In this document: one piece after another, positions 19,301 to 27,409 of the stretch
Layout: every line of letters begins with the position of its first letter
Numbering within the stretch: the first letter of the stretch is position 1
Position numbers and translations under genes: made by a program
Source of the DNA: Lentisphaeraceae bacterium
GTDB taxonomy: Bacteria; Verrucomicrobiota; Kiritimatiellia; RFP12; UBA1067
Length of the DNA stretch: 64,000 nucleotides
Assembly: GCA_004551905.1 (NCBI GenBank)
Contig: SFPL01000025.1
Location: forward strand, 1 to 64,000
Direction of reading: 5' to 3'
Notes under the pieces: model-generated
Told to the model about the DNA's origin: nothing
What the model saw: the letters and a program-made list of their open reading frames with translations, nothing else
Databases searched by the model: none

Positions 19301-21605
19301 GCGTCCGACCGATGTCGCGACGACAGCCGAGGCCGGCGGTACGCTCGAGCTCGGGTCGGGGGTGATCTACGGCGATCCGCTCTTCGTCACTCCGATCGCT
19401 TCGATCACCAACCTCGTCTACAACTTCGACGGCTCGGTGCAGAAGATCATGTACTTCAATCCTTCCAGCAAGCCCGACTGGATGATGCAGAACGTCGACG
19501 CCCACGTCCTCTCCGAGTCCGGCTACTTCACCAACGACGGCGAGGAGCACGAGGCCGAGGCTGGCGTCCTCTCGCCGGCGATCGACACTGGCGATCCCTT
19601 CGACCCTCTCCGCGACGAGTATGACGCGCCGGAGAACCGCGCCATCAACCAGGGCGCCTACGGCGGCACCAGGTGGGCGTCGAAGTCCGCGTCCGGCCAC
19701 GCCGAGGTCGACGGCAATGTGCTGATCACGTTCCCGACCGAGTTCACGCAGCCGCAGGTGGAGTTCACCGTGGGCGGCGAGGGCACCTTCATTGCCAGCG
19801 CCACCATATACCTCTCCTCCAACGGCGGATCGACCTGGGACTACGTCTCCGAAACGATCGGCAACCTCGTGCTCGGTCAGACCGTCACCCAACGTGTGCC
19901 GCTTGTGTACGAGCCGGGTACGGTGCTGACGGCCAAGGTCGTGCTGGTCGCCAACGGGATGGACGCCGTCGCGACTTCGCAGGGGACCAGGGCGGAAGGC
20001 GAGCTGCCTCCGTGGTTCGGCCATGGCGGCGATCCGGCCAAGGTGGTGCACGTACGCGAGGGCGCGTTCGGCGCTGGCAACGGCTCGAGCTGGGCCGACG
20101 CGGCGACCTCGCTCCACGAGGGCCTGCGGCTCCTGACTGCCGAGCGGAACGAACTTTGGTTTGCGGGCACGAATGTTGTCGCAGGAGCCTCGCCGTCGTA
20201 TAATTTCGACTTCCCAGTCCTCATTCGCGGCGGTTTTGATTCGACGGAAGATTCTATCGAAGAGCGCAAAGATGGAGTGAAGTCGCTTTTGACGGCGAAC
20301 TACCTTTTCGATAATCTGAATCTGGCCAACTCGCAGAGCGTGTACATCGAGCGCATAATCTTCAGCAAGGGCCAGACGAGGAACTTCATCCGCAACGGCG
20401 GAGCCGGCGACCTCGCGTTCAGCGAGTGCGAGTTCGTGGACGGCCGCTCCAACTACACCGGCGCAGGCGGCTACTTCACGGGCTCGTCCGGGAAGACGGC
20501 CAATCTCGCGTTCACCAACTGCGTGTTCCGCAACAACCGGTTTTACTACGGCGTCGGCTACGAATATGGTCAGTCCGGCTCGAAGGCGGCGTACTTCGCG
20601 AATTTCGCGAGCGTCACCATCGAAGGCTGCCTCTTCGTGGACAACGGCACTGGATTCGACTCGGTGGCGCCTCTCGCCAACGCCAAGGCCGCCGTCTTCG
20701 AGGCGACCGGCTGCCGTCTGAACGTTGTCAACACGCGCTTCGTGGCGAACAGCGACTTCGTAAGGAACGTCGGCGGGTTCATCTCGCTCCAGACCGGCAC
20801 CGGCGGCTCCGTGTTCCGCAACTGCGTGTTCGCGGGCAACATCAACGCAAATGACAACACGTACGGCGTCAGCGCCGGCAGCGAGTGCTCGATGGGCGGC
20901 ATAATCTACGTGACGGGCAACTTCGAGGAGAGGCCCGAGATCACGATCGACCACTGCACCTTCGCGTACAACCCCGCGGGATCCTACGGCTGCCCGGCAG
21001 CCATCTACGTGCAGCGCGGAATCGTGAACGTCTCGAACTCGATCTTCCACGCGAACATGCTCAGCAGGGAGAACATTTGCCCGGCCGACATCTACGTGAG
21101 GTACGAGAACGACGATCCGCTTGGCGCGCAGTGCCACGTCTCCTACTCGATGTTCGACGACCTGGGGACGAATAATATCCGCGCCGTTTCCGGAGGAATA
21201 ATTACTACGAACAATGTTTATGTCGCCGATCCTCTGTTGGTGACAACGATGGACGACCTGCTGGCATGTCTGCCCGCGTGCACCGTCTCGGGCGCGCGGC
21301 TCTCCCTCGACCGCAAAAATCTGCGCTTCGTCAACAACGCGGCGACGCTGGAAAGACTGGAGTCGTTCAACATGCACCTCAGGAGCCGCGCGGGCTGGTA
21401 CGACGAGCGCACGGGCGAGTGGTGCAGCACCTCCGGCGCGCCCTCGCCGGCGATTGACGCCGGCGACCCGGCGGCGGACTACTCGAAGGAGCCGAACCGC
21501 GCCGGAGTGGGCTTCCCCGGCCGCCGCGTCAACCTCGGCGCATACGGCAACACGCCCTGGGCGTCGATGACTCCGCATCCCGGCAACCTGTTCATTCTGA
21601 GGTAG
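7359..21605 (+). CDS. Giant exported surface protein (4748 residues)
   Basis: One uninterrupted frame with a signal peptide (start MKQAMKLVVSIACAV, cleavage near ALAVA). AAGGAG 6 bases upstream supports the ATG at 7359 over the in-frame ATG at 7344. Residues 25-2020 alternate small Ig-like repeats (pattern DYTVSYxNN...GxGxYxG, about 25-100, 300-370, 595-670 and again near 2290-2355) with six LamG/concanavalin-like domains (about 110-295, 378-590, 675-905, 1023-1250, 1350-1570, 1685-1900). Residues about 2046-2280 form a glycine-rich domain like that of ALK. Four right-handed beta-helix units follow (about 2361-2857, 2970-3472, 3583-4107, 4216-4748). Each opens with a SWxDA stretch and RGGF and closes with SPAIDxGDP...NLGAYGNT, the signature of choice-of-anchor-Q proteins. 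Probably a surface fibre or adhesin; no catalytic residues recognised. Confidence 0.85.
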   Translation: MKQAMKLVVSIACAVLGAATALAVADTTFYIPSIPETAARPGEPAMPVVEVYDNSTHELLSEASDYTISYTNNTQNGVGQVVVSGLGNYAAVTNTFDFNVYVSYPVLAGMTPLRYVEITGTQFYHTGLRPSDHQIEVEFMTITYVDNGYIFGTEASNAWNYPHFSECNHNYCWGYAGSQGTSSGKKSTDTGKLHRLIYNRVGDHAIVLDGTVLASGNNCATTANVHIGRRSGSTNYKGRIYSFRATDRATGEVVVDMVPAKSADGVIGFFDRVTGRFIGPSGSSTSSVLGPEAPFSDFSVSPVPVQHDWSGGAGRPSTGATPALVVSNLTAGVELEQGVHYTVSYSDNVSNGVASAHITGIGDYSGQHDTVLFRVFNSIYEKYRPLEYLESTACAPWIGIDYIHKTSTRTEMVSCIDSSKLRLANYQASFGSRRGGAANESFNFFFKFNGQNRPAWTRNAETQGSDNSYPYDEWVTLECGLDSGLKATWTGETSGKTGSLTSSKNVAGSVPFALFCLNNYNGYGYNYTGDSPAAMKLKSFKIYEDDALVHDYVPARRISDGTLGVYDVIDDQFFSNRGSGSFTAGPEASKLQIAAAIPDQSIVGGAPAEPAVVVTDATTGETLEEGVHYSVSYSGNDTPGTGRVILTGLGAYAGEIGGKDFKTYDGGPATPYPNLSRSYVPDGLIGFWDGIDNSGTGTHDPAAATWVDLSGLGYHGTMNGIATWANGNAMHNEADGHPCVLPAAFSSNWNWHDVTVEFAFRPSELAATRAIFSNYSGASPWGTIISHNNGTTYTDGSIRLYNRDTGGAGDTKIASVVKAGERAYFTILSEYNYMFAFRDSATDVPVNSGSVYGRKVSTSAFEIGGQPDNAAYGMRGDIHFVRVYSRNLDETERAFNRALDVIRYENKSLKYVLPAELPDGYEYDAARDVLRVKIGANAIHTKGLVSINGATAAKMPETFVDIGSTVTLEYSGDGFLGWTNLPSVYTYPGTPTSGRVTFTAAAPVRAVALSSARSAAESELTPYSYVQKGIVRLWDGIDNVGTGVHENTNRWIDLAGSGAQWILRENYGSFAAKALALAGTNKDSAYSEDPVPGYLSVEFCVRKTSGRNLFSNRDDMSRIFILDNDGAFGAYRWHDGSANCQRACQYGYSPLLLEAGNDVTLSAVYANLLSPMKMPDLVYYCNGRRAPYGKSPANFWGQGDYPALGSRYNNNDNVVNGLLYSIRMYDRTLEPVEVAFNAALDQIRFFGADEAATFANMTLPDGYRWNSTESRLEVRLDLRTVRGASSVASGTWFPVGEEVEVVFTPSRPGSPVRWLGLPLKSTLSADKTTLSYTAAAPASVTVMAEQELPALAYVPNGLVALYDAKENVAPGVHSGTTLEWHDLTGRNRQPWTLVRGRASFLDDALEVGGHLAWAGYCPIHQENLLPDWQSVEANITPFRTNGAMLVVFDRNVSRILAVNADPGSRFFCGNKSSKASCATDPAVAGFANDTYSSVYADGGTAPSAFYLGGREITARTVASVDWSTDNDYPSLGGRYNSGDGRYLGLFHVVRLYGRELSATEVAFNAAIDKVRYQGASLPDVLPATLPEGYRYNPAAAALEVNIRAFAAEGSLAVNGGSETNVWVEVGGEVAITATPGAGRGVRDWTGLPGDATISADARTVTFRAASPVEAAVEFANTTAATPASAYNTDGLLAAWDALDANFTSDGWAASGEMPKRTNCLALDGENYIHSTVAGVKSALMEKALTVQMFLRPRNFRWSGGYIHIGTGADVRDLLLSMQGDRSMKSWRGAFGALQYAATSSMNLSYSGIAKPTAEYFGRDTLVSIVRDAEGAKLAIDDGDFCVTNTAYSSIPTTDLVNIGKWIGKKAAEFDLYAVRIYNRVLTPAEMRYNGAVDRARFLGEALELPEGYTNDAGAVKVRYTVTVTDGSGLVSLNGGTPAASIDEWVEKGTAARFVFTPASGYALDAWEGFPDTATYGSGGAVVSLKASSPLAISVSGLELSEGDDLFTSSAALPVPATLGGNKVYTFPAGSYTLVAKSDMTIMQALVVGGGGAGGAYCGGGGGGGAVRFVDRPVFIAAGESVVVSVGAGGAIASASGGAGSKGDSSILSAGDLDIESFGGGGGGGWNSTSPSGGGSIASSGGSANMNTAAHIDGWNYDSKSGYLGGISYNGYNCYTYRLYAPGGGGAGGQGESTAGSETALHGGRGLLCAISGTPTIYGSGGGGGGKGGGHGGINAGNGGTGSANGTAGVDGTGSGGGGGGNGTDYYGGKGGDGTIILSIIPGDHSAAAFKVELDDSAPYLGSPVEPEVTVTLGDTVLVKDVDYTVTYVNNTSPGQGAAIVSGIDGSPAEGLTTTRSFTIAQVIFADFTAAGLADGSSWANAMAPQAALTAAQNAFLANGWAEVWFKAGNYTISAALTLARPCAVRGGFLGDDSDPAALDPSNPETVFDGQGIPSKASAVAQALTDSSPLAGLTSTYERIGFGRFKSHGFVKTGGSSIKFKNCRFFNNTWGVGAASTGRGFNLTGTTLATATFDGCEISGNGENASYCHDPGTGFGGYISTFKRVIIDNSSFVTNGWGGSYRTAQGSAIYVTSAPVTARNTKFVANSIKHPGNGGTVNLVNASGGSAFTNCLWLANGNNWYGAFGNGGHSGALYVNLSSKADTVDLDHCTFAYNIEGSMDKYDKGMQYPAPAGLYVYCGSAKVRNSIFWGNSISSDNTAAADVYLHSNGSADIDYTLFGGLGKDYINSYSGGRMVLGDHIVVGDPNFVTRPETVATYMNKPTEFAIPRSKTSAAGFFYSYTASLRLGIASFDVHIAAGSETYSPAIDGSIASWPVGDEPLPNGGIANLGFYGTTAEAATSLLGVPSVDGDIDVSFPDDEPAPEVSFVLGGDGTPYNAKVTVSAGTGSAAAAGESYQWTRDFIGLQPGDVVKALSGYMFTPGDTLYVKVTISTPGNADVVYTTTAQVAGEVPVWYGHGGDPAKVVHVRSGSTAHNPAGTSWADAFPDLESAYQKLTSERNEIWVAGDIVHTKEPTYFYCNVATTVRGGFTGAEDSLEERPVDTVSTIDGQMLYNCLRPANLSTLTLERLRFKNGYGYGINRPECNGDLVVEDCDFICNGATNNTNLAGCAIRFIRASNSAYPTRNLTVRRCRFEGNGRRYHGNGQLDGACIYINNAASLTVEDSLFITNGAPFSLSSSSSAAVRPAGTCIYADATPVTVTGCRFAGNRSSSGTDGTATYGGLIYLLNACEGSVIRNCAFVANECVTRTATASKAGALGGSIVVNFAEAIREMFIESCTFAWNLSAGYSFPADVSVNKGVANVHNCIFSGGQLGPGIAADTGRYFKIGSSGSLNIDYSMFDCDLKTAIGGSGKIVIAPSCITNANPRFVTSSPELTLRNPENFYAAYDAGVESVAATCDVHLVSAVGYVDNDGVFHTGGNVVSPAIDAGDPADDCSLEPHPNGGFINLGAYGNTVEASRTYSVEPEIVDNLVTVTFPDDTSFPKVDFDLKAAALDYTATVKVFCGTNGFDSASFESPAMPIRGGEHFTYLQGVEPYVSGSTLYVRVLVTSGDHVLTNDTAITVTGEMPSWWGKGGGKGVIHVWAGAPGANDGSCWRDAFTDINSAIAAVDATTKEIWISGDWRLNNRSFTVTPSRSIAVRGGFAAVENTPKERPANTVSVIDGNNSYNPMVINNGAGVAAEVDRLVLYNAYDRGLAKTGGGDLSVISCTFLTNGQNGTNGDANGKGMRVSSAAGARIFVTNSLFMGNMLIHESFNKSTGQGNGSGIYIDSGASLTVVDCRFNGNGHPSVTPSTNHSANPRAGAFYGGAIYSAVPTHLSYSRFCGNRVIHSYNNNAYSGGGTVFLAGAAGGSTVKNCLFAANQDTQNWSGTSLPVTKQGGALVVSLDSAAGTVEIENSTFAYNLCDGKYCAAGLTVVTGSASVKNCVFGGNMIGANASDKAVDINVRSGSSCIVTYTLLSESGALRPTDVATTAEAGGTLELGSGVIYGDPLFVTPIASITNLVYNFDGSVQKIMYFNPSSKPDWMMQNVDAHVLSESGYFTNDGEEHEAEAGVLSPAIDTGDPFDPLRDEYDAPENRAINQGAYGGTRWASKSASGHAEVDGNVLITFPTEFTQPQVEFTVGGEGTFIASATIYLSSNGGSTWDYVSETIGNLVLGQTVTQRVPLVYEPGTVLTAKVVLVANGMDAVATSQGTRAEGELPPWFGHGGDPAKVVHVREGAFGAGNGSSWADAATSLHEGLRLLTAERNELWFAGTNVVAGASPSYNFDFPVLIRGGFDSTEDSIEERKDGVKSLLTANYLFDNLNLANSQSVYIERIIFSKGQTRNFIRNGGAGDLAFSECEFVDGRSNYTGAGGYFTGSSGKTANLAFTNCVFRNNRFYYGVGYEYGQSGSKAAYFANFASVTIEGCLFVDNGTGFDSVAPLANAKAAVFEATGCRLNVVNTRFVANSDFVRNVGGFISLQTGTGGSVFRNCVFAGNINANDNTYGVSAGSECSMGGIIYVTGNFEERPEITIDHCTFAYNPAGSYGCPAAIYVQRGIVNVSNSIFHANMLSRENICPADIYVRYENDDPLGAQCHVSYSMFDDLGTNNIRAVSGGIITTNNVYVADPLLVTTMDDLLACLPACTVSGARLSLDRKNLRFVNNAATLERLESFNMHLRSRAGWYDERTGEWCSTSGAPSPAIDAGDPAADYSKEPNRAGVGFPGRRVNLGAYGNTPWASMTPHPGNLFILR

Positions 21606-21636
21606 TAGCTCGCCGTTAGATATTAGAAGATTTGGG

Positions 21637-21661
21637 CCAACGCATCATTGGGATGCGTTGG
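21637..21661. terminator. Hairpin between convergent genes
   Basis: A perfect 10-base stem (CCAACGCATC with GATGCGTTGG) around a 5-base loop, between the end of the 14-kb gene and the end of thiC on the other strand. There is no clear U-run on either strand, so bidirectional termination is plausible but not certain. Confidence 0.55.
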
Positions 21662-21741
21662 AAGTGATTCGGCAGCCATCGGCCAGCGGCAATGCCTATG
21701 AAAGCAGGTCTGATAGCCGCGTGTGCCGCCGCGGCGGAGCG

Positions 21742-23046
21742 CTATAGGCCCTTGGCGAGCTCGCGGATGCGGCGCGAGGTGCGGACGGCGCAGAACTGCT
21801 TGCCGCACATCGAGCAGTGGTCGTCGCCGTGCGCCTCGTCGGTGAACGCGCGCGTCTTCAGCCACCGCGCCTTCGCGCGCAACGGGTCGAGGCAGAGCTT
21901 GAACTGGCGGTCCCAGTCGAACGCCGCGCGAGCGTCGGACATCGCGTCGTCGCGGTCGCGCGCGCCGGGGAGGCGGCGGGCGACGTCGCCCGCGTGCGCG
22001 GCGATCTTGTAGGCGATGCAGCCCTGGTGCACCTCCTCGGCGTCGGGAAGGCCGAGGTGCTCGGCCGGCGTCACATAGCAGAGGAGCGACGCGCCGTAGG
22101 TGGCTGCGGCGGTCGCGCCGATCGCCGAGACGATGTGGTCATATCCGGGCGCGATGTCGGTGACGACGGGGCCGAGGACGTAGAAGGGGGCTTTCTTGCA
22201 GACTTCTTGCTGGCGCTCCATGTTCATCTGGATCTGGTCGAAGGGGACGTGGCCCGGGCCCTCGACCATCGTCTGCACGCCGCGCGCGCGGCAGCGCTCG
22301 ACGAGCTCGCCGAGGACGTCCAGCTCGCCGAACTGCGCGGCGTCGGAGGCGTCGGCGAGGCAGCCGGGGCGCAGCCCGTCGCCCAAGGAGACGGTGACGT
22401 CGTGCTCCGCGAGGATGTCCATCACCTCGTCCCAGTTGGCGTAGAGCGGGTTCTCCGCCTTGTTCTCCATCATCCACTCGGCCATGATCGCGCCGCCGCG
22501 CGAGACGATGCCCATCTTGCGCTTCATCGCCGCGGGGATGTGCTTTAGGAGGAGCCCGGCGTGCAGGGTCATGAAGTCGACTCCCTGTTCGGCCTGGCGG
22601 CGGATGACGCCGATGAGAAACTTGGGGTCCATCTTCGGGATGTCGCCGAGGAGCGAAATGGTCTCGTAGATGGGCACGGTGCCGAGCGGCTTCGGCGAGG
22701 CGTCGAGCATACCCTGTCGGATCGTCGCGATCTCGTCCTCGGACGACGCGACCGAGAGGTCCATCACGAAGTCCGCCCCGGCGTCGAGCGCCACCTTGAG
22801 CTTCTCGAGCTCGTCGCCCTTGCCGGAGTGGGTCACGCTGCGGCCGAGGTTGGCGTTGATCTTGGTGGTGAACATCCGCCCCACGCCGACCGGTGTGCAG
22901 TTGCGGTGAGCGGGGTTGAGCGGGATCACCGCCTCGCCGGACTCGACGGCGGCGCGCACCGTCTCGGCGTCGAGTCCCTCGTCCTTGGCAACGCGCTTCA
23001 TCGCGTCGGTGATGATTCCCTTATGGGCTGCTGCAAGTTGTGTCAT
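21742..23046 (-). CDS. thiC: Phosphomethylpyrimidine synthase (HMP-P synthase)
   Basis: A 434-residue radical SAM enzyme that rearranges aminoimidazole ribotide to the hydroxymethylpyrimidine phosphate half of thiamine. Visible: RNCTPVGVG near the N-terminus, the zinc/substrate region LGDGLRPGC, EGPGHVPFDQI, and the C-terminal iron-sulfur motif CSMCGKQFC (Cys-x2-Cys-x4-Cys). It lacks the N-terminal extension of E. coli ThiC, like many shorter bacterial forms. AAAGGA lies just before the ATG. It is the last gene of the riboswitch-controlled thiG-thiH-thiC set, separated from thiH by about 100 bases holding a palindromic repeat. Confidence 0.97.
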   Translation of the reverse strand: MTQLAAAHKGIITDAMKRVAKDEGLDAETVRAAVESGEAVIPLNPAHRNCTPVGVGRMFTTKINANLGRSVTHSGKGDELEKLKVALDAGADFVMDLSVASSEDEIATIRQGMLDASPKPLGTVPIYETISLLGDIPKMDPKFLIGVIRRQAEQGVDFMTLHAGLLLKHIPAAMKRKMGIVSRGGAIMAEWMMENKAENPLYANWDEVMDILAEHDVTVSLGDGLRPGCLADASDAAQFGELDVLGELVERCRARGVQTMVEGPGHVPFDQIQMNMERQQEVCKKAPFYVLGPVVTDIAPGYDHIVSAIGATAAATYGASLLCYVTPAEHLGLPDAEEVHQGCIAYKIAAHAGDVARRLPGARDRDDAMSDARAAFDWDRQFKLCLDPLRAKARWLKTRAFTDEAHGDDHCSMCGKQFCAVRTSRRIRELAKGL

Positions 23047-23073
23047 GGCTGTTTCCTTTTACTAATATTTTTT

Positions 23074-23138
23074 AGCCACAAGGTACACAAAGTTCACATA
23101 GCACACAAAACCTTGTGCCCCTTGTGTTCTCGGTGGCT
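23074..23138. repeat. Palindromic repeat between thiH and thiC
   Basis: An imperfect inverted repeat: AGCCACaaggtACACAAAG on one side, CTTGTGTtctcgGTGGCT on the other. It looks like the AGCCAC...GTGGCT family of dispersed palindromes seen in many unrelated genomes (from memory). In the message it would fold between two cistrons. Confidence 0.65.
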
Positions 23139-23148
23139 GAAAATCATG

Positions 23149-24261
23149 TCATATCCTGTTGTCCCAGTTCTTGAAGACGACCTCCTGACCGTTCGCCTTG
23201 ATCGCTTCGTACACTTCCTTCGGCGCGCGGCGGTCGGTGAGAGTGAACTGGGCGACGTCGGCGGCGTGCTCCTTTTCGAGCACGGCGTAGCCGCCCGGCG
23301 TCACGCGCGAGCCGGCGCTCATGTTGTCCGCCGCCACTTGGACGATGTAGTCGCGGAACTTCGGAGCCTCGCGGGTCGAGACGGTCATGCAGCACTGCGG
23401 GAAGCAGATGCGGAAGGCGAGCATCATCAGGTCGACGTCGCGCTCCTCGACTTCGCACGGCGGCACGAACCCGCCCTCGACGCGGCAGAAGCGCGGGAAG
23501 GCGAACTGCACCTTCGACTCGTAGCACTCCTTCATGAGGTAGAGCGCGTGCGCCGCGAGGCTCGCCGCCTCCCTGCGCCACGGCGTAAGCCCGAGCAGGA
23601 AGGCGCAGCCGAGGATGCGGAAGCCGGCCCTGCCGGCGCGGAGCTGGGTCCAGAGCCGCCATTCGTAGTTGGACTTCGGCCCGGCCGGGTGGAAGTACTT
23701 GTAGCGTTCCTGGTCGTAGGTCTCCTGGAAGCAGGTGAGGGACTCGAAGCCGGCCTTGAACATCGCGCGGTAGCCTTCCTCGGTCTGCGGCGCGACTTCG
23801 AGCGAGAGGTTGGAGAACATCGGCTTCAGGAGGCGGGCGACGTCGCAGAAGTGCTCGACCGAGTTGACCTTCGGGTCTTCGCCGGCGACGATAAGGAGGT
23901 TGTCGATGCCGCTTTCCCGGATCGCCTCGGCCTCGACGCGGATCTCGTCCAGGGTAAGGTTGCGCCGCACCGTGCCGGTGTGCTCGCGGCGGAAGTCGCA
24001 GTAGCGGCAGTGGTTGACGCAGGTGTTGCCGATGTAGAGGGGGGCGTAGACGCTGACGGTCTTGCCGTAGTACTTGATCCGCGCGAGGCGGGCCTTTTTG
24101 CGCATCGCGTCCATGAAGGGGTACGCGGCGGGCGAGATGAGGTTGAGGAGGTCGAACCAGTCGTGGCGGTCCTTCGCGAGCGAAGCCTCAACCATCTCCG
24201 GCGTCACCTTGGCGAAGTAGTCGTCGACCTGCTCGGCCGTGTATTTCAGCAGCGGGAACAT
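23149..24261 (-). CDS. thiH: 2-iminoacetate synthase
   Basis: A 370-residue radical SAM enzyme that cleaves tyrosine to dehydroglycine and p-cresol for thiazole synthesis. The cluster-binding motif CVNHCRYC (Cys-x3-Cys-x2-Cys) is at about residue 80, followed by FRREHTGTVRRNLTLDEI, which is typical of ThiH. Length is normal. It starts 8 bases after the end of thiG. The visible ribosome-binding site is weak, so translational coupling to thiG is likely. Because ThiH is present, the organism probably makes the thiazole by the anaerobic route rather than with the oxygen-dependent ThiO. ThiS, ThiF and ThiE are not in the window. Confidence 0.96.
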   Translation of the reverse strand: MFPLLKYTAEQVDDYFAKVTPEMVEASLAKDRHDWFDLLNLISPAAYPFMDAMRKKARLARIKYYGKTVSVYAPLYIGNTCVNHCRYCDFRREHTGTVRRNLTLDEIRVEAEAIRESGIDNLLIVAGEDPKVNSVEHFCDVARLLKPMFSNLSLEVAPQTEEGYRAMFKAGFESLTCFQETYDQERYKYFHPAGPKSNYEWRLWTQLRAGRAGFRILGCAFLLGLTPWRREAASLAAHALYLMKECYESKVQFAFPRFCRVEGGFVPPCEVEERDVDLMMLAFRICFPQCCMTVSTREAPKFRDYIVQVAADNMSAGSRVTPGGYAVLEKEHAADVAQFTLTDRRAPKEVYEAIKANGQEVVFKNWDNRI

Positions 24262-24269
24262 CGGAGCGG

Positions 24270-25034
24270 CTACTTGAAGATGTCCATCGGGCTGGTGGCG
24301 CTCGCGGTGGCGCGGGAGGAGGGAGGACCGGCCTTGAGCGCAATTTCGGCGGCCTGGACGGCGAGGCCGAACGCCTTCGCCATGGCCACCGGGTCGTCCG
24401 CCACGGCGACGGCGGTGTTGGCGAGGACGGCGTCAGCGCCGAGCTCGATCGCCTCGGCGGCGTGGGAGGGGAGGCCGATGCCGGCGTCGACGACGACGGG
24501 CACGTGGCTCTGCTCGACGATGATCTCGATCATGTCGCGGGTGCGGATGCCGCGGTTGGAGCCGATGGGGCTGCCGAGCGGCATAACCGCCGCGGCGCCG
24601 GCGTCCTCGCAGTGGCGCGCGAGGACGGGGTCGGCGTTGATGTAGGGGAGGACGACCATCCCGAGCTTCGCGCATTCCCTCACAGCCTCCAGCGTCTCGA
24701 CCGGGTCTGGCAGCAGGTAGCGCGCGTCGGGGTGGACCTCGATCTTGATCCAATTGTAGCCGGCGGCGAGCCCAAGCTTGGCGATGCGCACGGCCTCGGC
24801 GGCGTTGCGCGCGCCGGAGGTGTTGAGCATCACCTCGACCTTCGAGCGGTCGATGACGCCGAGGATGTCGTCGTGCGCGGCGTCGTCCTCATGGACGCGC
24901 GTGAGCGCGGTGGTGACGAGCTCGGTGCCGCTCGCCGCGATGGCTGCCTTCAGGAGCTCGCCCGAGGCGAACTTGCCTGTTCCCAGAAAGAAGCGGCTCG
25001 AGAACTTCCTGCCGCCGATGACCAGTTCCTTCAT
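24270..25034 (-). CDS. thiG: Thiazole synthase
   Basis: A 254-residue TIM-barrel enzyme that joins deoxyxylulose phosphate, dehydroglycine and ThiS-thiocarboxylate into the thiazole phosphate. Visible: FFLGTGKFASG, LNTSGARNAAEAVRIA, NWIKIEVHPDARYLLPDPVETL, PLGSPIGSN and the phosphate-binding VVVDAGIGLPSHAAEAIELGA (split by positions near 24470). I start it at 25034 (MKELVIGG) rather than at the upstream in-frame ATG at 25055, because the latter lies inside the conserved 3' part of the TPP aptamer. GGAGG/AAGGA is correctly placed for 25034. First gene of the thiGHC operon. Confidence 0.96.
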   Translation of the reverse strand: MKELVIGGRKFSSRFFLGTGKFASGELLKAAIAASGTELVTTALTRVHEDDAAHDDILGVIDRSKVEVMLNTSGARNAAEAVRIAKLGLAAGYNWIKIEVHPDARYLLPDPVETLEAVRECAKLGMVVLPYINADPVLARHCEDAGAAAVMPLGSPIGSNRGIRTRDMIEIIVEQSHVPVVVDAGIGLPSHAAEAIELGADAVLANTAVAVADDPVAMAKAFGLAVQAAEIALKAGPPSSRATASATSPMDIFK

Positions 25035-25037
25035 TGT

Positions 25038-25120
25038 TCCTTCCTCCGCCGGCATTACCCGGATCAGGTTCGCGGGTCTTATCTCAGCAGGCGACGCACC
25101 CTGCGCGCCAGCACCCCGTT
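25038..25120 (-). promoter_or_regulatory. TPP riboswitch (THI element)
   Basis: On the minus strand the aptamer landmarks occur in the right order: GGGGTGC, CTGCTGAGAT, then ACCCGCGAACCTGAT, CCGGGTAATGCCGGCGGAGG. These match the conserved TPP-binding cores (CUGAGA and ACCUGAU...GGNUAAUNCCNGCG). The ribosome-binding site of thiG is at the very 3' edge of the aptamer, so control is probably by hiding the site when thiamine pyrophosphate binds. No separate terminator hairpin fits between the aptamer and the ATG. Confidence 0.96.
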
Positions 25121-25131
25121 GATGGGTGTGT

Positions 25132-25140
25132 ATTATACCA
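25132..25140 (-). promoter_or_regulatory. Extended -10 promoter of thiGHC
   Basis: On the minus strand TGG then TATAAT (25137-25132), a short distance before the TPP aptamer. The -35 region is poor. Confidence 0.65.
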
Positions 25141-25160
25141 TAAATTTGCGTTTGCCCCTA

Positions 25161-25189
25161 TTGCGTCTTTCCGCCGGATGTGATATACT
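25161..25189 (+). promoter_or_regulatory. Promoter of rpoD
   Basis: TTGCGT at 25161-25166, 17-base spacer ending TGA, TATACT at 25184-25189. It is divergent from the thiGHC promoter, with about 25 bases between them. Confidence 0.65.
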
Positions 25190-25245
25190 ACACCAAACAC
25201 TTGACAAAGTGAGAATGGGTGGACTGTATACTGGAGCGACCAAAA

Positions 25246-27321
<2,076 letters not shown>

Positions 27322-27336
27322 CGAACACGAAAGTCC

Positions 27337-27363
27337 GCCCGCCTGGGTTGCGAACCGGCGGGC
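27337..27363 (+). terminator. GC-rich hairpin after rpoD
   Basis: GCCCGCC pairs with GGCGGGC, with an inner GGTT/AACC stem and a GCG loop. There is no U-run. It is followed by GAAACCA twice in tandem (27371-27384). Confidence 0.5.
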
Positions 27364-27409
27364 ACAACCTGAAACCAGAAACCAGGAAGAAAGAAGGAGA
27401 AGAGAAGTA

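Noticed and set aside
18699..21578. A 959-codon minus-strand frame
   Set aside because: Same reason: antisense shadow of the beta-helix units.
25201..25232. TTGACA and TATACT just before rpoD as its promoter
   Set aside because: The spacer is 20 bases, and the start would be about 8 bases before the ATG; the promoter at 25161-25189 has a 17-base spacer and a TGA extension.
25219..25245. GTG start giving rpoD nine more residues
   Set aside because: It lies in a TATACT-like stretch and has no ribosome-binding site; the ATG at 25246 begins the usual Lys/Ala-rich tail.
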